Source: Polynucleobacter sp. JS-Polo-80-F4
Lineage (GTDB): Bacteria; Pseudomonadota; Gammaproteobacteria; Burkholderiales; Burkholderiaceae
Assembly: GCF_018881965.1 (NCBI RefSeq)
Contig: NZ_JACVPI010000001.1
Span: forward strand, 1,122,018-1,186,017
Length of the DNA stretch: 64,000 bases
Reading direction: 5' to 3'
The position numbers and the translations under genes were made by a program. A model generated the notes under the pieces. That model saw only the letters and a program-made list of their open reading frames with translations. It searched no databases and had not been told where the DNA came from. Positions 25,992-34,059 of the stretch are shown in pieces. Within the stretch, counting starts at the first letter, position 1, and the number at the start of each line of letters is the position of its first letter.

Positions 25992-26507
25992 TTCCGTTTT
26001 TCTTTAACCTATTGTTGGAAAATCCTACTGATTATTTCCTGGGAAAATTCCCTTTGTCGGGCAATTTAAGTGGTTGTGAGTGGTTGTGAGTAATAATTTA
26101 ATCGGTGAGTCAAAAACTCATATAAATAAGTTAGTGACAAACTCTATATCAATGTCTGATTCTTTTCTGAATTTGAGCGCGTCATGAGTTTTCTTGAAGA
26201 CTTTTTTGGATATCTTAGGACTGTCCTATATTCGTTTGGTAAATTCGATCAACGTGAAAAAATACCCAATAAATTCGAAGCAGTTTAAGTCATTGAGAGT
26301 GCCGCTTTATATTTCTATTTTCTCAATGGCCTGTCATCCATTACATCGCCGATTGAAACATTCAAAACTCTAAGTGAGTGAAAAAATACTTTAAACAGAA
26401 TGACCATCATTTAACTGCCTATGAGTCAATTCAAATTACAGATGATGTGTGAAGCAAAGCTACCTATGCATTCTAGATGACTTTGATCTCTCTTAGCTAA
26501 TTTCTTA
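25992..26507. other. Degenerate intergenic DNA with tandem repeat and ORF relic
   Basis: About 515 bases with no intact gene. Two perfect tandem copies of TGGTTGTGAG lie at 26071-26090. A short frame at 26184-26288 (34 codons, no ribosome-binding site) continues in the same frame past one stop for about 30 more codons, as a decayed gene would. I recognise no family. No terminator of the antiporter gene is evident. Confidence 0.4.
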
Positions 26508-27527
26508 TTATGGTACCAAGCTTAAGAACAGGTATTCTAAAAAGATGATGATATGAACTACACCTTGTAAGAGGGTCGTTCTACCAATTGCAAGCGTTAA
26601 CGCCCCAATAAAGAATGACAAATACATCAGCGTCATATTGAGATCGCTTATCCCTAAACTCAGGGGCAGATTAAAGAAGATCGCAATAGCTGCCACCGTA
26701 GGGATAGTTAGGCCGATACTAGCCAAAGCCGAACCTAGAGCTAAGTTCAAGCTACTTTGTAATCGATTGGCCTTAGCGGCTCTAACGGCTGCAAAGCCTT
26801 CTGGCAGAAGCACCAAAAGAGCAATGGCAATGCCAACAATGGTTTTAGGTGCACCAGCAGCCTCAACGCCCCTCTCAATTGCGGGGCTTAGTAACTCTGC
26901 AAGACCTACTACCGTAACAAGAGAAAGCAAAAGCAATAGCGCGCTAATTGCTGTCTTTGAATTACTTGGCTTTAGTGCATGAAAATTAATGTCTGTTTTC
27001 TTATCTTCTGCAGTTGGTAGGTAATAGTCGCGATGACTGACTGTCTGGAAGAAGAGGAATGCAATATAGAGGGCAAATGAGGCAATTCCTGCAAATGCTA
27101 GCTGGCTCTTAGTGAAATCTGGCCCGGGCGTACTTATAGTAACAATTGGCATGACCAAAATAAAGGTTGCAAGAGCAGTTAGTACTGCCAATGCTGAATT
27201 GGTACCTTCATTGCGAAAGGTCATCTCGTGATGAGTGAGTCCACCAACAAAGATGCACAGCCCAATCACGCCATTAATCACAATCATCACAGTTGCAAAT
27301 ACAGCATCACGTGCAATAAATTGAGAGCCTTCATGGCCAGTCAGCATCATGGAGATAATGAGGGAAACCTCAATAATCGTGACGCTGATAGAGAGCACTA
27401 GGGTGCCATAGGGTTCACCCGTTCTATGAGCAATGACTTCTGCATGATGAACTGCAGCAAGAACGGCTCCAATAAGCGTGACACTCATCAGGGCGATAAA
27501 CCAAGTTTGGCTAAGTAAGGCAGTCAT
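26508..27527 (-). CDS. Calcium/cation:proton antiporter, ChaA/y4hA type
   Basis: A 339-residue inner-membrane antiporter of the CaCA superfamily, expelling Ca2+ (or Na+/K+) in exchange for protons. About eleven hydrophobic helices fall in two homologous halves. The acidic signatures are GEPYGTLVLSISVTIIEVSL near residue 38 and LLPEGFAAVRAAKANRLQSS near residue 240, where the glutamates form the ion site. The length matches ChaA-like proteins. It is transcribed alone, toward the degenerate region, and away from the cobaltochelatase-like gene. Confidence 0.9.
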   Translation of the reverse strand: MTALLSQTWFIALMSVTLIGAVLAAVHHAEVIAHRTGEPYGTLVLSISVTIIEVSLIISMMLTGHEGSQFIARDAVFATVMIVINGVIGLCIFVGGLTHHEMTFRNEGTNSALAVLTALATFILVMPIVTISTPGPDFTKSQLAFAGIASFALYIAFLFFQTVSHRDYYLPTAEDKKTDINFHALKPSNSKTAISALLLLLSLVTVVGLAELLSPAIERGVEAAGAPKTIVGIAIALLVLLPEGFAAVRAAKANRLQSSLNLALGSALASIGLTIPTVAAIAIFFNLPLSLGISDLNMTLMYLSFFIGALTLAIGRTTLLQGVVHIIIFLEYLFLSLVP

Positions 27528-27629
27528 AGATGCAATCTTGAAAATAAGGTTAAGCTAGCAGGTGAATTCACCCTAAAACTATTGATTATTGATTTTTAAC
27601 TATTCATTACTGAGAGTTTATAGCCATCC

Positions 27630-27992
27630 ATGAAAGCCATTATCTTATTTGGGCACGGAGCAAGAGATAGCCGCTGGCGTGAGCCTTTTGATCGCTTGGC
27701 TGGATTGTGGCGTGCTCAGCATGCTGATATCCCAGTGGAGCTTGCTTTCTTAGAAATGATGCAGCCATCATTAGAAGAGGCGGTAGCTTCTTTGGCGGGC
27801 GGTGGCGCCACTCAAATTACTGTAGTGCCCGTTTTCTTTGGTCAGGGTGGTCATCTACGAAATGATTTTCCAGTACTCCTGGAAGAATGCCGGGGTAAAT
27901 TTCCCGACATACAATTAAGCGCGACGCCTGCCGTTGGTGAGGATTTGGCCGTCCTGCAAGCGATTGTCGACTTCGGAGCTGGGGCGCTCTGA
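27630..27992 (+). CDS. cbiX: CbiX/SirB-like sirohydrochlorin chelatase
   Basis: A 120-residue small chelatase of the CbiX(S)/SirB type that inserts Fe2+ (or Co2+) into sirohydrochlorin, the last step of sirohaem synthesis. The N-terminal ILFGHGARDSRWREPFDRL contains the active-site histidine. A second one lies in VVPVFFGQGGHLRNDFP. The single-domain length is typical of the short form. It converges on the CobA gene with a 78-nt tail-to-tail overlap, and the neighbouring reverse operon encodes the sirohaem-dependent reductase, so supply of that cofactor is its likely role. Confidence 0.9.
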   Translation: MKAIILFGHGARDSRWREPFDRLAGLWRAQHADIPVELAFLEMMQPSLEEAVASLAGGGATQITVVPVFFGQGGHLRNDFPVLLEECRGKFPDIQLSATPAVGEDLAVLQAIVDFGAGAL

Positions 27993-28772
27993 GTTCTCGG
28001 CTCTTTGCGCTTTTTCTCCTAGAGCCTCGCCAATCATGATGAGCGCAGGCGAGCTACTGTCAAACCATTGATCTGCTTTTCCTGCAGCTAATTCCTCTAG
28101 GGTGCTAGTCCATAAGCGCTCACGTGGGGTGCTTACAGCCTCCAATATTTGTACTGGAGTGTTGCTATTTTGATTGAGGCTTTTCTCAATTAATTGCTGA
28201 GCAATGAGTGCTGCATCTTTGCGGCCCATGTAATACACCAGAGTGTCTGCATTCGGATTCGATAGTGGCTGTAGGGCTTGTCCTGGAGTGATATTTTCAG
28301 TACCTTGCGCAAGAGTAATAAAGGCCACGCTCCGTGATACACCGCGTAAGGTTAGTGACTGTTGAATGCTGGCTGCACCAGCCAATGCTGCAGTAATTCC
28401 GGGCACTACTTCAACTGCAATGCCGGCATCCTTAAGACTCTGAATTTCCTCATCAGCACGACCAAAGAGCATCGGGTCGCCACCTTTGAGACGCACAATC
28501 ACTTGGTGTTTCTGAGCGGCATCTACTAAGCGCTTGTTAATGAACTGCTGCGCAGAAGAGAGTTTGCCGCAGCGTTTACCAACAGCTACCTGAATTGCTT
28601 GTGGGCATAGCTCTAACATCTCTGGGTCAACCAAGGCATCGTAGAAAACAATGTCTGCTTTCTCTAAAAGCTTGGCACCCCGAACGGTGATCAAATCCAC
28701 TGCACCAGGCCCAGCGCCAACTAAATACACCTTTCCAGGGGTATTAGTTGTCTTATTTATTGTCTGGGTCAT
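27915..28772 (-). CDS. cobA: Uroporphyrinogen-III C-methyltransferase
   Basis: A SAM-dependent methyltransferase of about 285 residues that converts uroporphyrinogen III to precorrin-2. YLVGAGPGAVDLITVRGAKLL and VFYDALVDPEML are hallmark motifs, followed by RLKGGDPMLFGRADEE and VEVVPGITAALAGAA. I chose the ATG at 28772, 20 nt after the DUF934 stop; an upstream ATG at 28835 would add 21 non-conserved residues. The last 30 or so residues are non-conserved and are read from DNA that also encodes the end of the chelatase. It lacks the CysG dehydrogenase/chelatase domain, so a separate precorrin-2 oxidase is needed. Confidence 0.93.
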   Translation of the reverse strand: MTQTINKTTNTPGKVYLVGAGPGAVDLITVRGAKLLEKADIVFYDALVDPEMLELCPQAIQVAVGKRCGKLSSAQQFINKRLVDAAQKHQVIVRLKGGDPMLFGRADEEIQSLKDAGIAVEVVPGITAALAGAASIQQSLTLRGVSRSVAFITLAQGTENITPGQALQPLSNPNADTLVYYMGRKDAALIAQQLIEKSLNQNSNTPVQILEAVSTPRERLWTSTLEELAAGKADQWFDSSSPALIMIGEALGEKAQRAENSERPSSEVDNRLQDGQILTNGRRRA

Positions 28773-28792
28773 GATATTTACTTTTTGGGCGC

Positions 28793-29368
28793 TTAAGCGC
28801 TGAGTTTTGTGCGTGTGGTTCTGATGCCGCGCCAACTATTCTGAGTTGTAACTGTGAACAAATCAAACTGCTTCAAAGCGACGTCTAAGTTTTGATCAGG
28901 GCGTAAAGCAAAGCTATCAAAACCAACACGAGCGCCTTGTAAAAGCTGGTCAATTAATACGTCACCAATGGCACGAATCCCCCCTTCCCAAGCAAAGCGA
29001 TTTCTTAGTAGGGCTGCGGTACTAAAACTGCGGCCATCTCTAAAGATGGGAAAGTGCGCTGCCACGAGAGGCCAGATCTTTTTACCAGCCTCAATTACAT
29101 CAGCATGTTTCAGAATGTCATCATCAGTAGCAAACCAAACACCAATTTGACCATTATTAGCAAGACCTTGGATATCGGCTTCATGGTGATGCTCTAGCCA
29201 CCAAGTAAATGGCACTAAAACCTTATGAGCACCATGCTCTAGATCTGGCAAGCCACCCTCATCCTGGCTCCCACTCCAAACTTGCCATTCATTAGGGGCA
29301 AAGGTAGGCTTTCCGTCTTTAGGAAAATGCAAAATTTCTGAATGGGATGCAATATTCAGTTGACTCAT
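28793..29368 (-). CDS. DUF934 protein, sulfite-reduction partner
   Basis: A 191-residue DUF934 protein. The family is found next to CysI-type reductases in beta- and gammaproteobacteria and is proposed to help assimilatory sulfite reduction. Typical stretches are VLVPFTWWLEHHHEA, IGVWFATDDDI, WPLVAAHFPIFRDGRSFSTA and AIGDVLIDQLLQGARVGFDSFALR. No cofactor motif is evident. It overlaps the reductase gene by 4 nt (ATGA) and precedes cobA by 20 nt, forming a compact reverse operon. Confidence 0.9.
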   Translation of the reverse strand: MSQLNIASHSEILHFPKDGKPTFAPNEWQVWSGSQDEGGLPDLEHGAHKVLVPFTWWLEHHHEADIQGLANNGQIGVWFATDDDILKHADVIEAGKKIWPLVAAHFPIFRDGRSFSTAALLRNRFAWEGGIRAIGDVLIDQLLQGARVGFDSFALRPDQNLDVALKQFDLFTVTTQNSWRGIRTTRTKLSA

Positions 29369-31116
29369 GCCGCACCCCCGTCGTTTGCTTTCTCGGCCTG
29401 CTCTTTTTTCTTAGCAGCTTCGTTTTTATCTTTGCCTTTATCTTTATAGGCCGCTTCTTTAAATGGAGTAACTCCTAAACGGCGATAGGTCTCAATAAAA
29501 GATTCATTCTCATTGCGCTGTGCCACGTAGGTGTTGATCACATTGGTGATGACATCTGGGATTTCATCAGCATAGAAAGAAGGGCCAATAACCTTACCAA
29601 TAGAGGCATCATTACCTTGCTCACCACCTAAGGTGATTTGATACCACTCTTCACCGTCTTTATCGACACCGAGTACGCCGATATTACCAACGTGATGGTG
29701 GCCGCAGGAGTTAATGCATCCAGAGATGTTCAGGCTAATGTCGCCTAAATCAAATAAGTAATCCAAATCATCAAAGCGCTCTTGAATCGCTTTGGCAATA
29801 GGCAAAGATTTAGCATTTGCCAATGAGCAGAAATCACCACCAGGACACGCAATGATGTCAGTCAGCAAACCTACGTTTGGTAGAGCTACTTTTTGCTTCT
29901 TGGCCTCTTGCCAGAGCTCATATAGCTTAGCTTGCTCAACATCAGCAAGTACCAAGTTTTGTTCATGAGTAGCACGTAATTCACCAAAACTATACTGATC
30001 GGATAAATCTGCAATCGCAAGCATTTGCGCAGTCGTAGCATCACCAGGAGCAACTGTACCGTGCGGCTTGAGCGATAGAATCACGCTTGCATAACCAGGT
30101 ACTTGATGTGGTTTGACATTACGCTCTAGCCAACGAGCAAATGCTGCTTGCTCAGTTTGGGCGGCAGTATGAATGACTTCTTCGTTACTTAATGCAGGTA
30201 ATGTTTTGTAAGCTGGCTTTGTAAAATGCTTAGCAACGCGATCCCACTCCGCTTGTGTAAAGTTGTCATCGCTATTTTGAATATGAGCCCATTCACCTTC
30301 AACTTGGCGAGCAAACTCTTCTGGACCCAAGGCTTTTACTAAGATCTTGATGCGAGCTTTATAGAGGTTATCTCTTCTGCCAAAGCGGTTATATACGCGC
30401 AGTAGGGCAGTAAGGTAGCTAGGCAGAACATTCCATGGTAAATCTTGCTTAATGAGTGAGCCTAGGATTGGCGTACGACCCATACCACCACCAGCATAGA
30501 TGTCCGCAGTTAATTCTCCATTATTAACATTGGGATTTTTCTTTAGCTCAATACCGACGTCATGACAAAGCAATACAGTGCGATCTTCTTTAGCGCCATT
30601 CACTGCAAACTTAAACTTACGTGGCAGGTGTGCAAACTCTGGATGAAGGGTTGACCACTGACGTAGTAGCTCGCAAATCGGACGAGTATCAACATATTCA
30701 TCACCAGCTACACCAGCAAAGGCATCGCTCGTAATATTACGAATGCAGTTGCCTGAAGTTTGAATGGCATGCATTTCTACTTTGGCAAGTTCGGCCAAAA
30801 TATCTGGAGTCTCTTCTAGTGTTACCCAGTTGTATTGAATATTCTGACGTGTAGTGAAGTGGCCATAACCACGGTCATACTTTTCAGAGATGAGTGCCAA
30901 GGTGCGTAATTGCTTTGCACTAAATAAACCATAGGGAATGGCAACGCGCAGCATGTAGGCATGGCGTTGGTGATACAAGCCATTTTGCAGTCTTAGGGGG
31001 CGGAATTCTTCCTCAGCCAAGCTGCCATCCAAGCGCCGGGCAACCTGGTCCCTAAATTGGGCAACCCGTTGATCTACAAGGGTTTGGTCGATAGAGTCAT
31101 ATTTATACATAGCCAT
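29365..31116 (-). CDS. cysI: Nitrite/sulfite reductase, haemoprotein (CysI-like)
   Basis: A 583-residue sirohaem and 4Fe-4S enzyme that probably reduces sulfite to sulfide in sulfur assimilation. The two cysteine clusters are visible as CPGGDFC (C-x5-C) and CINSC (C-x3-C), separated by about 40 residues as expected. Substrate-side segments include YGHFTTRQNIQYNWV and TSGNCIRNITSD. The C-terminal 25 residues are low-complexity and lysine-rich. It is first of a three-gene operon with DUF934 and cobA. That link to sirohaem favours sulfite reductase, although nitrite reduction cannot be excluded by eye. Confidence 0.9.
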   Translation of the reverse strand: MAMYKYDSIDQTLVDQRVAQFRDQVARRLDGSLAEEEFRPLRLQNGLYHQRHAYMLRVAIPYGLFSAKQLRTLALISEKYDRGYGHFTTRQNIQYNWVTLEETPDILAELAKVEMHAIQTSGNCIRNITSDAFAGVAGDEYVDTRPICELLRQWSTLHPEFAHLPRKFKFAVNGAKEDRTVLLCHDVGIELKKNPNVNNGELTADIYAGGGMGRTPILGSLIKQDLPWNVLPSYLTALLRVYNRFGRRDNLYKARIKILVKALGPEEFARQVEGEWAHIQNSDDNFTQAEWDRVAKHFTKPAYKTLPALSNEEVIHTAAQTEQAAFARWLERNVKPHQVPGYASVILSLKPHGTVAPGDATTAQMLAIADLSDQYSFGELRATHEQNLVLADVEQAKLYELWQEAKKQKVALPNVGLLTDIIACPGGDFCSLANAKSLPIAKAIQERFDDLDYLFDLGDISLNISGCINSCGHHHVGNIGVLGVDKDGEEWYQITLGGEQGNDASIGKVIGPSFYADEIPDVITNVINTYVAQRNENESFIETYRRLGVTPFKEAAYKDKGKDKNEAAKKKEQAEKANDGGAA

Positions 31117-31290
31117 CGATTGTCATGTATTTTCAATATTCCATCAAATACTCAAAAATCAATTCTATATATCAAAAATCATATAAAAGAGCCCAAAATT
31201 ACTTATTTTGTGAAAACTCTGCTTCAATAGCTGCAGAGGAAGCCAAATTCCCAAGAATCACCATATAAAACAATAAAAAGTGGAGACAGT

Positions 31291-32568
31291 ATGAGAAAAA
31301 CGCAGGCAACCAGCCTTATTGCTGGTTTATTGGTTAGTGCAAGTCTATTTGCGGCCGATACATCAAAAGCGCCCTTGCCATTGAGTGCTACGCCAGGACA
31401 AGGATTTAGCCAAGAGGGTTTAAAAAGAATTGATGCTTTCTTTGCTGATCAGATTGCAGCAAACAATATGGCTGGTGCTGTTCTAGCAGTTTCCAAAAAC
31501 GGCAAGCTGACCATTTTTAAACCTTACGGGTATTTAGATAAAGAAAACAACAAGCCGATGACTACGGATGCCATTTTCAATCTGGCATCGATGACTAAGG
31601 TTATGGCATCGGTAAGTGCGCTCACTTTTTATGAAGAGGGCAAGCTTCCATTAAATGCGCCGATCTCCAATTGGTTGCCACAATTTAAGGATATGAAAGT
31701 CGGTCAAGTTGATGCCGACGGAAAGCTCAATCTAGTTCCTGCAAAAAATCCAATCACCATCCAAGACTTGATGCGCCATACCAATGGCCTTACTTATGGT
31801 GGTCGTGGCGCCACTCCAGTTCACAAGACGTATCCGGCAGGTTCTGCACCAGCGGCGGTGCAATACACTGCCCAAGAATTTATCGACAAGCTAGCCAGTA
31901 ACCCCTTGCTCTATGAGCCAGGAACTGCTTGGGACTATGGTTTTGGTCTAGATGTGCTCGGCATTATTGAGGAAAAGATAGCAGGCAAATCCCTTGGTGC
32001 TGTAATGCAGGAGCGCATCTGGAATAAGGTCGGAATGCCAAATACCACTTTTGACCTCGCCGAAAAAGATCGTCCTCGTTTAGCGCAACCATTACCAATA
32101 GATCCATTGACTGGTAAACCACAGAAGGTCGATATTCATACGCAAAAAGTTAAGTTTGATTGTGGCGGATCGTGCGCATACTCAACGGCTGGTGATTACA
32201 TTCGCTTTGGTCAAATGTTGCTTAATGGTGGAAGTCTCGACGGCAAGAAAGTGCTGGGACCTCAAACGGTTGCCTTTATGACATCAAACCATCTCAACAA
32301 GGACATCAAGAACAATGTCAGTGGCACTGAGCCAGGTCGTATGGGCTATGGATTCGGTTTGGGTGTTGCAGTTCGTACAGATAGAGGCTTATCTGCTATC
32401 AACGGTAACGTTGGCGACTTCACATGGAATGGCGCCTATGGAACGATCTTCTGGGCTGATCCAAAAGAGCAGATGGTGGTTGTCATGATGGGTGTTGCCC
32501 CGGGAGAAATTCGTAAGGTGCATCGTGAGCAACTCAATGCAGTGATTTATGGAGCCTTAGAGAAGTAA
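31291..32568 (+). CDS. Secreted serine hydrolase (class C beta-lactamase family)
   Basis: A 425-residue protein of the serine beta-lactamase-like/esterase family S12, exported by an N-terminal signal peptide (cleavage likely after SLFA near residue 21). The catalytic SxxK motif is SMTK in FNLASMTKVM near residue 100. The second motif tyrosine lies in WDYGFG, and NGAYGT probably holds the third. Members include esterases and D-amino peptidases; beta-lactam resistance is not implied. The ATG follows GGAGACAGT, a good ribosome-binding site. A perfect-stem terminator follows 12 nt after the stop. Confidence 0.9.
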   Translation: MRKTQATSLIAGLLVSASLFAADTSKAPLPLSATPGQGFSQEGLKRIDAFFADQIAANNMAGAVLAVSKNGKLTIFKPYGYLDKENNKPMTTDAIFNLASMTKVMASVSALTFYEEGKLPLNAPISNWLPQFKDMKVGQVDADGKLNLVPAKNPITIQDLMRHTNGLTYGGRGATPVHKTYPAGSAPAAVQYTAQEFIDKLASNPLLYEPGTAWDYGFGLDVLGIIEEKIAGKSLGAVMQERIWNKVGMPNTTFDLAEKDRPRLAQPLPIDPLTGKPQKVDIHTQKVKFDCGGSCAYSTAGDYIRFGQMLLNGGSLDGKKVLGPQTVAFMTSNHLNKDIKNNVSGTEPGRMGYGFGLGVAVRTDRGLSAINGNVGDFTWNGAYGTIFWADPKEQMVVVMMGVAPGEIRKVHREQLNAVIYGALEK

Positions 32569-32580
32569 TTTATCTCAAGC

Positions 32581-32620
32581 TTATGCAAAAAGCCCCGACA
32601 GTTCGGGGCTTTTTGCATAA
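32581..32620. terminator. Bidirectional intrinsic terminator
   Basis: A perfect 18-bp inverted repeat with loop CAGT: AAAAAGCCCCGA pairs with TCGGGGCTTTTT and the pairing extends outward to the ends. A and T runs on both sides allow termination in either direction. It ends the serine-hydrolase transcript. Confidence 0.92.
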
Positions 32621-32659
32621 GGGGAATAGAAGGGTAGTAAAAAGTGATAAATATTCCAT

Positions 32660-32688
32660 TTGACAGATTCTGTTTAACAGAATATGAT
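32660..32688 (+). promoter_or_regulatory. higBA promoter with palindromic operator
   Basis: A near-consensus sigma-70 promoter: TTGACA at 32660-32665, a 17-nt spacer, and TATGAT at 32683-32688. The spacer is filled by a perfect palindrome ATTCTGTT-T-AACAGAAT (32667-32683), which should be the site for autorepression by HigA. Transcription would begin within a base or two of the higB ATG at 32694, so the mRNA is expected to be leaderless. Confidence 0.85.
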
Positions 32689-32693
32689 AGGGG

Positions 32694-32972
32694 ATGATCC
32701 GCTCATTCTCTTGTGAACTCACTAAGGACTTATTCGAAAGCAAGGTTGTCAAAAGGTTCGTGAATATTGAGAGGGTGGCGCGTCGCAAGTTGTTGCAATT
32801 AAATGCCGTTATTAGCTTGCTTGATTTGAGAATACCTCCGGGCAATATGCTTGAGTCATTAAGTGGAAGTCGAAAAGGGCAACACAGTATTCGAATTAAT
32901 GGGCAATGGCGTATTTGTTTTGTATGGCGTGAAGACGGAGCATATAACGTGGAGATTGTGGATTACCACTGA
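32694..32972 (+). CDS. higB: HigB-type mRNA interferase toxin
   Basis: A 92-residue toxin of the RelE/HigB fold, a ribosome-dependent mRNA endonuclease. The family pattern is clear: MIRSF at the start, LRIPPGNMLESLSGSRKGQHSIRIN with the basic catalytic surface, QWRICFVWREDGAYNVEIVDYH at the end. Length and ends match HigB exactly, which supports this ATG although it has no ribosome-binding site and lies just 5 nt after the -10 box. The antitoxin gene follows after 7 nt (toxin-first order). The cassette is flanked by two almost identical terminators. Confidence 0.92.
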   Translation: MIRSFSCELTKDLFESKVVKRFVNIERVARRKLLQLNAVISLLDLRIPPGNMLESLSGSRKGQHSIRINGQWRICFVWREDGAYNVEIVDYH

Positions 32973-32979
32973 AGATAAG

Positions 32980-33285
32980 ATGATGAAAAAATTACTTGAT
33001 GAAATTCATCCCGGTGAAATACTGCTTGAGGACTTTATGAAGCCGATGAGCATTACTGCCCGACAGCTGGCTGCCGATATAGATGTCTCCCCCAGTCGCA
33101 TTAGTGAGATTGTGAATGGCGCACGCCCTATTACAGCTGATACTGCTTTGCGGCTTGGCCTGTTTTTTTCGATGGAGCCTAGATTTTGGCTAAATCTACA
33201 ATCAGAATACGATATGAGAATTGCAAAAAGAACTCTACAAAACGAAATTGAATCCAGAATTCGAGTTTTTAAAATGGCTGCTTAA
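32980..33285 (+). CDS. higA: HigA-type antitoxin (XRE-family HTH)
   Basis: A 101-residue antitoxin that binds HigB and represses the operon. It carries an XRE-type helix-turn-helix at residues 25-70 (ITARQLAADIDVSPSRISEIVNG). It continues with the HigA signature SMEPRFWLNLQSEYDMRIA. The frame is open further upstream over the toxin gene, but the tandem ATG codons at 32980/32983 after GAAGATAAG give the standard HigA N-terminus (HPGEILLEDFMKPM). Its likely operator is the palindrome at 32667-32683. A terminator follows 25 nt after the stop. Confidence 0.92.
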   Translation: MMKKLLDEIHPGEILLEDFMKPMSITARQLAADIDVSPSRISEIVNGARPITADTALRLGLFFSMEPRFWLNLQSEYDMRIAKRTLQNEIESRIRVFKMAA

Positions 33286-33309
33286 TTGCTAATTAATGCT
33301 TGAAGAAAT

Positions 33310-33337
33310 AAAAAGCCCCGGCAGTTCGGGGCTTTTT
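33310..33337. terminator. Intrinsic terminator after higA
   Basis: An 11-bp stem AAAAAGCCCCG / CGGGGCTTTTT with loop GCAGTT and flanking A/T runs, able to act in both directions between higA and the convergent membrane-protein gene. Its core differs by a single base from the terminator at 32581-32620. Confidence 0.9.
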
Positions 33338-33373
33338 ATTTGAATCACTCGTTCGGAAAACTAAGGCTCGCTC

Positions 33374-33745
33374 TTACAGCCCGTTCTCGCGATAGTGTCT
33401 ATATAGATTGGCAATGGAGGCAAAGCCAAGAACCACAATCAGCACTGCAAATAAGTACTCTGTGGTGAGGTAAGTAAAGATACCCATCTGAATCAATACG
33501 ACTGCGCCAATAAAGGCTGCGATCGCACCAAATACAACGAGTTTGAAATTAGGGATGAAGGCACCCAAAGTAATTGCAATAAATACTAAGTAAAGGTCTG
33601 ATACCAATTGATCAGCTGTGACAAAAATGCCATTAGTCAGTTCTGGATTAGTAAATTTCCCCAACACGGCAATCACCAAGATAGCAGCTAAGATCGCAAA
33701 GTTGAGCTTTGCCTTAAGGAGAATGGTTTTAAATTGATCACTCAT
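33374..33745 (-). CDS. Small polytopic membrane protein, unknown function
   Basis: A 123-residue protein with about four hydrophobic helices (residues 13-30, 45-65, 68-88 and 92-112) and a short basic tail YRHYRENGL. I recognise no family motif. It lies 15 nt after another small membrane-protein gene on the same strand, so the two are probably co-transcribed. Together they may form a small membrane complex; nothing in the sequence indicates a substrate. Confidence 0.75.
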   Translation of the reverse strand: MSDQFKTILLKAKLNFAILAAILVIAVLGKFTNPELTNGIFVTADQLVSDLYLVFIAITLGAFIPNFKLVVFGAIAAFIGAVVLIQMGIFTYLTTEYLFAVLIVVLGFASIANLYRHYRENGL

Positions 33746-33760
33746 GCTGATATTGATGTT

Positions 33761-33985
33761 CTATGAAGCGCTACCGTTAAATACGAGGCTCATACCAATC
33801 CACAAAATAATAAATGCAACTAAAACAGTTGAACCAATCTTTTTGAGGAAATACTCTAAGGTATCCATATAGGCCTCATCGCCTCTACCAAAGTAATGAT
33901 CGAAACGTTTCCAGAAAAGACGCCCTACAACGAGGGGCAGGAGTATTGCAACGATTCCTAAAATAACGGTGAGCGTGTTATCCAT
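33761..33985 (-). CDS. Small two-helix membrane protein, unknown function
   Basis: A 74-residue protein with one hydrophobic helix at residues 5-24 (VILGIVAILLPLVVG) and another at 48-68 (IGSTVLVAFIILWIGMSLVF), separated by a charged loop containing WKRFDHYFGRGDEAY. No known family was recognised. It is first in a two-gene reverse operon with the membrane protein at 33374-33745. Confidence 0.72.
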   Translation of the reverse strand: MDNTLTVILGIVAILLPLVVGRLFWKRFDHYFGRGDEAYMDTLEYFLKKIGSTVLVAFIILWIGMSLVFNGSAS

Positions 33986-34059
33986 AATGATTTCTGATCT
34001 CTCTTACTAAATTCATAAATGTGGACCTGCCTCTTATATATCTTGGGGATTTAGGTCCT

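Noticed and set aside
31291-32568. Beta-lactam resistance gene
   Set aside because: The SxxK family includes many esterases and peptidases. Nothing in the sequence points to antibiotic hydrolysis.
32863-32979. N-terminal extension of the HigA frame across the toxin gene
   Set aside because: The extension is an out-of-frame reading of higB. The HigA family begins at the tandem ATG at 32980/32983.
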